In this document: positions 25,471 through 37,300 of the stretch, piece by piece | Position numbering within the stretch: position 1 is the first letter of the stretch | Layout of the letters: each line of letters begins with the position of its first letter | Origin: Lutraria lutraria | Taxonomy: Eukaryota; Mollusca; Bivalvia; Venerida; Mactridae | Assembly: GCA_964023205.1 (NCBI GenBank) | Contig: OZ026844.1 | Coordinates: forward strand, 31,357,326 to 31,421,325 | Length of the DNA: 64,000 nucleotides | Direction: 5' to 3' | The notes under the pieces: model-generated | The model's database searches: none | Told to the model about the DNA's origin: nothing | The model's input: the letters and a program-made list of their open reading frames with translations, nothing else | Program-made: the position numbers and the translations under genes

Positions 25471-27599
25471 AAAATATCATCAATGAAGTTAAAATTATTG
25501 AAGATACAACAGACCTTATTTTTGGAAAAACCGACCCGACATAAATTATTCAATGCAGGGTTTTTTCTTCAAAATATTCAAACACAAATTTTTTTTAAGA
25601 GAAATATTGAAAAGCATCTATTCCAGATTGTAACGTTAAATAAGCAAATTTATTCTGATATGCATTATCGGTACTAAGTTAAAGAAATCCACAAAACATT
25701 GTAAAAACAATTTAGTAAAATATATCAGGTGATTACAACTTACTGGTAACAAATCTTTTCTAAAACATACCTTGAATAATGAGGGGTACCAGAGAGGTGA
25801 ATTCCCTGAAATTTCCGAACGTGATCTGTTTTGTGGTGTATCAAATAAATCAATCCCGCATGCACATCGAAAACTGGTGTGTAATCTCTACTGAAAAATA
25901 AAACTGCTACGATAAATAATCTTATATGATGCATATGTTATCTATACAATACAATTGCTATAATGGCAGATCGATATATGATATTTAGTTAGTATGCATT
26001 ACGCATATATATAAATATACATTATCCTCTTCAATATTATACTAAAAATTGTGATCTATTATCTAACCTCAAACACTAAACAACAAGGTATCGTTTTACA
26101 GTCTTTATTTAGAACAATCCTTCCATGATTTTAACCTGACAACCTACCGGTATTACAAACTTAAAAACACATTCATTATAAACGCATCAAATCTTTTCTT
26201 GCCTTTGTGCAGTATTAAAGCAACATGTAACTTCATGTAACTCAAGTGATTGCCATATAGTAGCTTGCAGTTTAGTATTACGCAATAAGTGTCCTCTGAT
26301 TTAATTTTAGAAACAAATCATGAAAAACCCATGATAAAAATAGTGCTTATTTCACTCACAAAATTACCAATAGATTTTCCCTTCAGGCCAGTAAAATAAT
26401 ATTTGCGTCTTGTATTAAATTGTAAAATGTGTGCATGTAAAAATGATAGACAGAAATCAGCCAAACAATTTTTTTTTTTGATGTGCAAGAATACTTTTTG
26501 ATGATCTATCATTGTCACATGCATGTTTTTAATTAAAAGTCAAAACAATGTGAATGCATGGACAAATTTGAAACCACTTATTGAAAGAGTAAAAATATTG
26601 ATCAGCCAGTAATTCAAATCTAATTTTTATTATCAAGGTACCAAAAAGATTTTAATATATTGGTGTGATAATTAATGATATTGGTATAATTGAGTTATGA
26701 AATAAAATAAAAATCTAAAAATAGTATTAATCAAAGTTTGTATTATGCAGGTGAAAGATGTACATTACATATTCATCTTGTGTTCAAGAGTATACTATTT
26801 ATTTATAACCAGTATTAGTACAAAGTGTGCATAAACGGAACTATTCATGTATTAAGTTTTTAACATGCACAGTAGTAACAGACATGTAAGCTGTAATCTG
26901 AATGATTCACTATTATATATTATGTCAATTCAACCCAGAGAATTACTAAGAATAATTTTTCCCTAAATCATAATCTCGTTCATCTGACACATATATTCTT
27001 TATATACATAACACTAGTACAGGGCCATCTTTAAAAAAATGTTTGTTTGTGGCATCCCTACCCAGAGAATGTTCAGTGGGTAGGTAGGTGGGTGGGTAGG
27101 AAACATTTTTTTTAGAATTTGGTTTTCATATTGAAACCAAAACACAATTGTCATGAATAACTAAAAAACAAATTTTTACCTGTGAGGCCAAAAAAAGTTG
27201 GGTGCCGCAAGGGCCTTTTTGATGAGAAGGTAGCATTACCACAAACAAAATATTTTTTACGGATGCCCTAATTGAGACGATTTATTGTTCTATGACTGTG
27301 ACACTAAAGCAGAGCATTTACACTCAACACCAGATACATTTTCGTTGCAAAATAAAAAAAACACAAAAAAAAACGAATTACACATTGGCATTATATTTAT
27401 ACGTTTAGGTACATTTTTAAATCAAATCAAAATGTTATGATATGCACTCCTGTAATCCACCTTCTCTAAAACAACTTGGTTATGATTAAAAGACCATCAT
27501 CATCCGCAGAAACCAGCCTAAAAACGAAACGTTGGAGCTCTCTCTCTCTCATTTGTCATGTTAACCTTGCTGTTGTCATGTTTTGTTAATATCACTATT

Positions 27600-27886
27600 C
27601 AGGGATTTTTTTGGGGCAATTTTATAGCCGAAATTCGGTCATATTCCCAATGGAAAATAATATCTTTTTTTCCCAATTCACAGACAAAAATTCCCAATAA
27701 AAAAACCCATCACTATTGGTAGTAAATACCTTATTCTGCTACTGTTCTATGGGAGAATAAGTAGAATAAGTTGTACATTGCAAAAATTGTAGTTATACAT
27801 TTTTCCCAATTTTGATTAAAACAGCGCGAAAATTCCCAATCCCAAGGGTATGGGTCATATTCCCAAAATACCGAGAAAAAACCCTG
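27600..27886. mobile_element. CAGGG...CCCTG non-autonomous element with 5-bp TSD (copy 2)
   Basis: Left end cagggatttttttgggg, right end accgagaaaaaaccctg. Flanked by CTATT on both sides (27595-27599 and 27887-27891). Same family as 16736-17062 but in the opposite orientation. Confidence 0.75.
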
Positions 27887-28665
27887 CTATTGATAAAACA
27901 GAAATAAACTACATATCTATTAAATCTGAGAACAGGAGAAGCAATAAAATATTATGAAATTTATATCTTACTTATTGTATAACTTTGATAACGCTTATCT
28001 ATAGAAAGGTAACCCAGACATTATAAGATCAATACTTGAACTATATCTTTCATGTTGTTTTAACCCAGTTTAATAAGCATTACTACTCATGAGTAATCAA
28101 ACCTACTGGTAACTGAACACAATTTGTTATTGCTTTATTTAGATCATTGTCTATCTGACATATAAATACTGGTAGTTGATCACATACATCTTGCAATATC
28201 TCAGAAAAGTCTTTAAAAATGCAGCAATCAAAATTAAGCATCCAAATGAAATTCTAGATAAATCTTAATAAAAACTTACCATGAATACTCAGTTATATTA
28301 TAGAATTCATGTTTTATGCATAATTAAATTTTAAAACCTAGACCTAACATTTGGGGCATTCAAATCATACCAAAGAAATAAACAATTGTAGGTTAAAACA
28401 AACATAATTATGCTAATAATACAAACTTGTGTATGCTATGAAATTTAATAATTGTTGATCGTCAATCAGTAACCAGCACAAAATCAACAATATATTCATC
28501 TTAATTATGATTAATATATTTATTAGTAAGTTCAGGCAACATTTAAGAAATACTTAGACAAACAGAATTGAGTCTTTATGTCTCATAAAAAATGTTTTTA
28601 GTATATTACCACAAAATGACATCAACTCCTGTCACTTTAAAACTTATTTTAAGAATAAAGGCATG

Positions 28666-28876
28666 CAGGGCCTACTTTCCAAAGAAGGGGCCTTAGCCTT
28701 TCATATTTGGAAATTCACGCGTGACATTTGGCCAAATTTTGACAAGGTTAGACTACTGAGTTTGAATAGCAGCGCATTTTTGGGAATTTCTTGCCTAAAA
28801 TTAGGAAAAAAACAGCCTTTTTGCAATGGGAAGTCACCAAACTTCGGCCTATGTTATAAAAGGAAAAAAAGCCCTG
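28666..28876. mobile_element. CAGGG...CCCTG-type element with 5-bp TSD (related subfamily)
   Basis: Left end cagggcctactttcc, right end aaaaaaagccctg, flanked on both sides by GCATG (28661-28665 and 28877-28881). The interior differs from the 27600 copy but keeps 'gggaatttcttg', 'gggaagtcaccaaacttcgg' and the A-rich right end. The overlapping open frame is not a gene. Confidence 0.65.
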
Positions 28877-30484
28877 GCATGTCCTGTTCAGGATAGATGA
28901 TATCATACAAAAATAAAATACAAAAATATTTGGACCCAAACTAATTGTCATAACAGAAAAAAATAAATGTAATTTAGGTGTATATATATAAGATATCAAA
29001 TATTTAGTATTTACACAATTACGGGTAATATTTTAATAATTTTTTACCCATAAAATAAAATTCCATTAATGTACATGGCTCACTCTGAAGCATTGTCGTA
29101 CATGGTCAATGTGCGACGCAAACAAGTGCTGATTTAAAAAAGCAAACTCTAAAACTATGTACAGGTGATTGAAATCTAGGCGTACTACTGCTTGAAGACA
29201 TCCAGGAATGTTGTGCCACAGGTGTGTTGGCAGTGTTGCTGAGGGAAAGAAGGAGTAGCAGAGGTGGTCTGCACTGCAGTACGGCACCATTATCATATAG
29301 CATTGTTTTTTTTCACTAGGGTATAAATTATAATTTTGCAGCAACGAATGAGATCATTTGATGACTTTTCCAGCTTTAATAATCCCACGAGGTCAGTGTG
29401 TTTAACAACTACCTTTGTACAAATATCAGTGATTCCACAATGGCGGCAGCTGTTTCCTTGCGGCAACGCCAATTTTCGCAAGATACTACCAAATGGCTTT
29501 TTGTACTTGGGACCAAAAAACAAAATTGGCTTAAAATAAGTCGTTTTTATCAATGTTATTCTCTTATTGATTACATATGATTTGTAACCAGTAAAATTGG
29601 ATTGTATGACATTTTCCAACATGGCCATTGTTTGTTCAAAAGGGACTTTTGAATCTGGTGGTTGTCAGTATTCAGTAAAATATGTTTTTAAAGATTTTTT
29701 GATACAGGTACGTAGATAACCTACCTGCTTCAACTGTTCAGATCATAGATACTTTTGATAGAGCTCTGAGCTTTTCGGAATCCCTTTTATGTTTAATAAT
29801 ATTCAAACATCTAATGCCAAATCAATTTAGGCAAGTTATACGGTACAATTATTTCCTATTTACTTTATATCATAATCAATTAAGAATTGAACATCTTCAT
29901 CCCCTTCTAATTTCTAAAACTTTTGACTACCAGAATATAGGTACTATTTCTATAGCATCATCGCAAAGAAACAACAGACTGTCATATAGACAAAGACTTC
30001 AATTATTTTATCAACTTCTTTTTTGGTTCATTTGTTGAACAGTTCTAAGCTCGTCACTATACTGTTCCGTGGGACTCAAAAGCTGTGTCTCCGATGAGGT
30101 CACGAATAGAGATTCTAAATTCATTTACGCTGAATTTGAAACTAGAGGTCAAATAACATTTAAAATAACGTAAACATTACTTTCAACTGAATTTGTGACA
30201 TTTTCGATACTTTTAAACTCTTACCAATCTTTTAAACCAAGAAAACTACAACACTGGCGAGTGCGTCGTTGTATTGTCGGCCATATTGATTGACACGAAA
30301 GTTTCATTAATGAAAGGAATGTGATTTTTTTGTCACGCAAAGTAACCCAATGATAGGTAATCATTAACAAAAGTGAAGCAGTTGAAATTTATACTCTTTG
30401 AAGTTGTTTCTGAATGACTTGGTTCAACAAAAAATTAATAATAAATATTTATATAATAATTAGCATTGCTAACATACTAATGAA

Positions 30485-31596
30485 TAGGGCTGTCACGATA
30501 TACCGGTATACCGGTGTATCGTGGTATTTGCCAGAAAAAAATCGTATCACGATACAGCAATGGCGTACCGGTTTTTCGTTTGTATTTCTTTCATTAAAGA
30601 CAGTGGAAGAATCCACAAGGAATTTTGATTAAATGATCGTCTTTACCAACGCAGAAGCGAGTAAAATAATGTTAAAATGCGTAAATGGTTGAATTTCCAG
30701 GCCCGCCATGTTGTTTTGTCAACATAATATTGTATGTATACTTAAAGATCGACAACTTGCCAGTCATATCTTTAATTGACCATGCTGATGTATGTTGTTT
30801 GTTTGCACCTGCCAACACCAATTTTAATTACGCCAAGCTGTGATTCGTAATACAGATGACAATTAATCGTGAGTTCTTCCTTTCTGCATCGCCAATGGTA
30901 ATGAATAAAGTTCATACCATACGGTATAGACCGGGTCGTATTTTCTGGAAATTTCTATGCACTTTACTGGATAATCACATGTTTTGATAGTATTAATGGA
31001 ATATTTACTGCGTTATCATGTTGCATTAAGCATAATGACCAACAAAATATCAAAGACTCGTTGATATTTAAGGACAATCGTTACATTTATATTTCAATGA
31101 AGTATACGAATTTCGGACAATAAATTTCGGATAGAGCAACACACAATGCTTGCACACGTCACAGGTATTTAATGTAAACCTATTCTACTTGTGGTATTTT
31201 ATCCTTGATACTTAATCATGTGGCACATATTCATCAATTTCTTGATGAAATCTCCATTTGCCAGGACCACAGTGCAGTCTTATGAAAATCATAATTCTGT
31301 TTATGTTGGATCATATTATTCTTGGTCCATAAAAACACCTCCATTTGCATTTTAATAGTATTGTAGCTCAAAGAAATTGAAATTACCACCTGTAAATTTT
31401 GTGACAAATATTTATGATTTTATCTCCTTTCCTACCAAACAACACAACTCACAAATGTCACTATCTGAATCAATGGGATAATAGCCTATAATTCTTCATC
31501 AATATAGTCTGTAAAATATCGTGATACGTATCGCGATACAGTAGCACTGTATCGCGATATATCGTGATACACTCTTGGCGTATCGTGACAGCCATA
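30485..31596. mobile_element. hAT-type non-autonomous element, 1.1 kb, exact 8-bp TSD
   Basis: Left end TAGGGCTGTCACGAT; reverse complement of right end TATGGCTGTCACGAT (14/15). Flanked by CTAATGAA on both sides (30477-30484 and 31597-31604). Sub-terminal regions are rich in 'atcgtgatac', 'taccggta' and 'cgatatatcg' palindromes, typical of hAT sub-terminal repeats. No transposase frame inside, so it is non-autonomous. Confidence 0.88.
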
Positions 31597-32027
31597 CTAA
31601 TGAAGAATTTTTTTTTTTAAATATGATATAATTATTATTAAATCAATATTTATTTACTATTCTTTTATTTATAATTTATTCATGATACAGTTACACCTGT
31701 GGAACTTCAACAGTGAAGTTCAACCAATTGATTATAAACTAAATTGCAATTCATATGAAAGGCGAATTAATATGCACGCATGTATATACACATCCTGGTA
31801 TTTGTGTCCATTATTTGTGTTCTTATATATTCTCTGGCAAATTTCAATATTTATTGAACTGTTAAAATAGCCCCTGAGCTAAACCACTGGCAAATTGTTG
31901 ACATCAATTTAATGTTTAATTATCTGTTAATTTCCCAGCACTTATTGTCTGCAGTTGCATGAGTTCACCAAGAGATAAGCAAAGTGAATGGCGTATAAAC
32001 AAAATAAAATTGAATATCAGCTTTGAA

Positions 32028-32680
32028 ATTAAACAAGAGGGCCAATGATGGCCTGTTTATCGCTCATTTGACTACCACATAGTGCAGACTTGCATGATCA
32101 AGTGACCATCAGGGGCAAGGTCAATGCTACACATCAAATATCTAAGCTCTAGACCTTCTAGTTTATTTTAAGATTTTTTTGAAGATTTTCCTACATACAA
32201 TCCAGCAACCCCAAGGGCCAAGGTCAATTTGACCCAGGAGGTCATGCATGATTTAAACACATTTGGTAGAGGTCCACTGGACAATACTACAATTGTCAAA
32301 TATCTAAGTGCTTGGCCTTCTGGTTTAACTAAAGAATGTTTAAAAATTAATCAGTACTATAATGTACAAACAAGCTAAATATAGCAACAATTCTACATAC
32401 CGTAAATGGCCCCTGATTATGATAGTCCTTGTCTGATTTCATCCATAATCAAACTGGCTAACGACCTTTAGATCATACACATTTACTGTAAGTACCGGTA
32501 TGATATATATTGCAATTGGTGAAGAAATGAAGGTGCTATATAGAGTGTAAACAAGCTAAAATATAGCAAATTTTCTAAGTCAAGGGCCCATAACTCAAGA
32601 AGATTTTGCACATATTGTGGCCATATAAATTGTGACCAAGTCAGAGCCGAGGATGCTATGGTGAATTAAAGCATGCAGGA
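32028..32680. repeat. Degenerate dispersed repeat ('aacaagagggcca' family)
   Basis: Begins 'aaacaagagggccaatgatgg' in slightly degenerate form and has 'gaccatcaggggcaaggtcaa', 'atctaagctctagaccttct' and 'gggccaaggtcaat' words. These look like decayed members of a bivalve dispersed family. Boundaries are uncertain. Confidence 0.4.
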
Positions 32681-33044
32681 AGGTAAAAAGTGAGACAGCG
32701 GATGTTTCTTTCCTCGAGCCTAATATACTGTGGAATCATTAATTTTCGTATGGAATTTAATTGATACCGTGGGTTGGCTCAAATTCACTAAAATTAAATG
32801 CAGAAATAAGGTTTTTTTTTTCAAAAATCAAAATCCACAATTTTATTTCCCAACTAAATAGCCATTTTAGTAAAAACCACGAAAATTAAGCCCAACGAAA
32901 ATCAATGAAAATAATAAATTCCACGTGTTGCCGGGAACACAACGGCAGGTCGAGTAACCAGAAACAAACATTTCTAGGCCTTATTAAAAGCACAAATTAA
33001 GAGGACATAAACAACAAAGACATGAAATAGTGAATGTGGCAGAC

Positions 33045-34324
33045 TTTATTTATTTTACTTATACTCTACATAAATGTACAACATAGATACTGATGTTGGA
33101 TCGACTGCTTTCAAGCCTAATTTACGAATCAGAATTTTGTTATAAGGTTACAGAAGATTTTCAATACACAATAATTATGTGCTATGATATTTAGATTTAG
33201 AAGTCATATTTAAATAAAATTTTAATACAAAATTACGTTATAATAATAACGCGTTGTACGTGTATAAATGTATGTGTAAAAAATAAAGATAATTCAATAA
33301 CCCATTGACAAAATGCCCAACAAAACACAATAACAAGCATTGAAATCACAATGTTTATAAATCGCAAACAACAGTTCTTGTGTAGAAATATATGGAACAT
33401 AAATGAGAATTCATGTTATTAAAACATAAAATTTGAACATCATATAATTATGTATATTGTATGATGGAACTATGCTGGTGTTCTGACAACAACAAAGCTG
33501 GTCTAGTCTGAACTGAATGTTGAAAGATATAGCATATGTATAATATACATGTATATAGAATGTGGACTGTATTCCCATGGAATGCAATTAGTAGAATAAG
33601 CTGGAATGGCATTGTACAAAGTACAGCACATGATGTATAAAATAAGAATTATGTAAGGAGTAGAATCATATACAATGTATATGTACATAGCAATAATAAT
33701 AGTAATGCATAAAAATAAAATCCAGTTAAAATATTAATATATTTGTTGTTAGATAAATACAACAAACTTAGGCTATAGCTCATTTCATGGAAGATATTTT
33801 CTCAAGCTAAGAGCTTTCATGGTTCATACAAATACAAATAGTGACTTTTGGCAATGTACGTCTCACTGATATTCAAACAAATAAACAAGTCATGGTTAAC
33901 TGTGTACCCCGAAGTATATAAAGCAGGAAAGTAAAAACACATTTGGCTGAGATTCTGTCATGTGCAACTCACGAATCAATGAAAATTGTCCAAATGTTTA
34001 CACAGGAGTCTTTTATATTAATGTTTTTTCAGTGAGTTTTTACAACATTTATCATAAATACAAGGTCATAAGTGATAAAACATATCATTTTCAGAATGCA
34101 GCCATTTCATTGGTAATTTTTAAATCTAATCACAGACTCTGGTTTTTAACAGTGACTGATTTTATAATTCCATGATCGATTACAGATTTTATTAAGAGAT
34201 ATGTAAATTGTGCAAAAGCTAAGACAAATATCTATTTTGTTCATATATTTTCCGCAACTCAAGCACCATATACAACAGGATGCTTGGTTAGGTTATAGAA
34301 CATAGCACATAATTCCCAAGTCAA
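33045..34324 (-). other. Probable 3'UTR and poly(A) signal of the gelsolin-like gene
   Basis: AT-rich sequence without credible exons follows the stop codon at 34325-34327. An AATAAA on the minus strand occurs at 33045-33050 (overlapping second copy beside it), and I saw none closer to the stop. Extent inferred. Confidence 0.45.
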
Positions 34325-37300
34325 TCAAGCACAGCCAGGAACAGATGACTTGAACTCCTTACAATTATGTTCTTGTCCCTCTGATACCACACTGACTGGT
34401 ATCCATGGATATGATGTATTCTTCAAATGATTCTGGAAACATAGAAAAACACATTAATTCAAGATCTTTTATGTTGTCTTTGCCTCAAACAAGCTTAAGG
34501 TTTTCAAGTTAAAAAAAATTGTAACATTTTAACAGACATACAAGTATACTATAATTATATAAGTTGACAAGAATTGCAAAATTAAAGATAAAACTATTGA
34601 GTAAGAAGTTTATGAAAATTGTGTCTTGCACATCTTCACTTGACGGTGATAATATATTTGAAGTTTCATTGCAATGGCTAAAAGAATGAGGAAGTAGTTC
34701 GCTCCAGAAACTTTTATGCAGACAGGTGGACTGACCGACCGACAGAGTGACACCAATATACCCCGTCTCAAACTTCGTTTTCAGGGGTATAGCAGTATAG
34801 TTAGTCATTAAGTGTGAGGAAATGATACACAGTACTTACATGGGCATATGCCATAGCATTTTTTCTTTCATCTATAGATGCCCCATTTCCAACCCAGACA
34901 AACAAAGCTTTTGTTGTATCAATAATGTAAACATCCTAAAAAGATAGAAAACAAAAGATGTCAGATTTTGAACAAGATGTCTTAATTATATGTGATTGCG
35001 TACAAGGTTGCCAGGTCATCTAACAAATATCTCAAAGCTTTCAGCCAGTATTTAACATATTGGCTAAAGTACAACTTTTTGTGAGAATTTTACCTTTTAA
35101 GATATTATTGGCTGGATAATTCCTTTAGGCCTAAAACTAGAACTTTGACACAGAAGTGACTAATACCACTGCTGCCGCTAAGTTGACACTATGAATGTAA
35201 TAGTGTGCTATACGGCTAAGTTCAAGGGCACATAACTCTGGTACAAGTGGCTCACTGAGCAAGAAAATTATACCTTGCACATCTACATTTAACATATTTC
35301 AAGTTTCAATTCAATCCCTTGAAAAATGTGGAAATAGTTTGCTCCACAAACATTCATGAGCTAAGAATGCCATTGTACACTGTATGGCTAAGTTCAAGGG
35401 CACATAACTCTAGAAACTGTGGATAAATGGGCATGAAAATTATGTCCTACATATCTATGCTTCATGGTGATGACATGCTTCAAGTTTCAATTCAATCCCA
35501 TGAAAAATATGAAAGTAGTTCACTCCACAAACTTTTGAAATAGTATGCGGACACTGGTGGACTGACCAACCACCCACCCACCCACCCAAACAAGACAGTA
35601 CATGCAACAGAGTGACTCCAACATACACCATCTCAAACTTTGTTTACAGGGATTTAAATATGTTTGTTTCTGGTTGCCCCACCTACCTAAATTTTCCCCC
35701 TCAAACCTAGACATTTTGTAAGGACTGAGGAATTGTATACCAAATGTCTTATTTTTACTCTCCTGCTTGATTTCAAGAGTTAATTTTTTAAAACAAGTCC
35801 CTACTGATTTTTAATGAGCATGTACCCAGAAACAAACAATTTGTGTACGCCTTAGTTGTTGACTGAATGAGGCATGTCATATCAAACATTTTGTTTTTTG
35901 TTCGATATCATTTCAAGTTTTAGTTGTTGTTATTACAAGTATATATACAGGGCTATCATAATGTTTTAAGAATTTTTTTTTATTGTAATAAAGTTTTCTG
36001 ATATTTTTGATATGTGAAAAATGAAATTGGCCAGAATAACAAATATGTTACTCCATTAAGGAACACATTTTAAGATCAAAGATTCCCTACATCAGTTCCC
36101 AAGAAGTCCTTTGAGATTTCACCCTGACAGACTTCCTCAGCATCCATGCTTCCATCTTCATCAGAGACTTTCAGAATCATAGGTACACCATCAGCTTCCT
36201 CATCCTGCTGGTCATCATCATCATCATCATCGTCTTGGTCAAAGCAATCATAAAATTTATGCTGAAATAGCATGAACATTTTGGATATTAATGTTTATTC
36301 ATTCCTCCACCACCTAAGTCACAAACTATGTTTATCTTTTGTTTAAAGGCCCATTTCACAGCTTAAATGGTCATTTCAGAGCCTCTCCAAAGAGAGGGAA
36401 AATACAGGAGAATCAGGCATTTAACATCCTACTTTTATTTTGTGTTTTTCCCGGTTTCTTAATTGTGCCTGGTTCAAAGCACTAATACACACCTAACCCA
36501 CTTCCTGTGATTTTCTAAAAACAGCATTTGGCTCAGTTATTGGATAAGGACACTGAAAAAGCAGCCCTGAATTACTGAAAGGCAGAAACAAGACTGAACC
36601 CACTACCTTTCATTTAGTGGACGAATGCTTCTAAACCACTAACTTAATTACGTGTATTTGTGTTCTTATCACAATTACAGCTATTTTGAGTTGTCATAGT
36701 TACAGGTACTGAAATTTGTTTGCCGTGACACTAGAACATTTTAAAAGGAATGATGTCTATGAAGCACTCAGTAACAACAGTTATCGAGGGCTCAGCGCAA
36801 CACAGTCGTAACTTGTTCTTATTTCAATATGAGTTACGACACTGTTGCGTTGAACCCTCGTTATGATTCTAATAACATGAATGTATAAACTGATAGCAAT
36901 TTCGGAATAAATTGTTCAAACCTACATAACTGTTTCATTTCAATATTTCATAACATTTCGCTTTAAGACTATCAGTTCTATATATCAATACTTACATCGG
37001 AGAAATATCTTCTTCTTCAAGGACCTCTATTTTTGGCTTACCACTACGTGAACTGCGAATTTTCTGTAGTTCTTCAGCAGTCTTAAATTAATAATAAAAA
37101 ATACAAGTTCATGAGAATAATTTTTTATAGAGTAGTGATTTCTTAATATACACTGTTTAATCTAGCTTGTATATAATATGGGCTTGACATCTCGTGAGAT
37201 TAACTTTCAAATACAGATTTCAGAAGTTACACTGTACAATAAATTATGTAACTTCTGAAATCCCAACACACTTTTGTGGGAACTAACGGCTAAAAAGTAA

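Larger units (their letters stand above)
20653..33044. other. Intergenic region between the MYND gene and the gelsolin-like gene
   Basis: No exon could be supported across about 12 kb. It holds repeats listed separately (21205, 23543, 23955, 24640, 27600, 28666, 30485, 32028), a 'ctagcccg' repeat at about 20830-20960, and long AT-rich stretches (21450-23500, 25480-27000, 31610-32000) where I see nothing. A CpG-richer patch with ATGGCGGC words lies at 29420-30320. The 5' end of the MYND transcript probably lies somewhere in its first few kilobases. Confidence 0.5.

Noticed and set aside
30270..30284. Short minus-strand start MADNTTTHSP as first exon of a gene
   Set aside because: Only ten codons before a stop and a weak gtgttg donor; no downstream exon could be joined.
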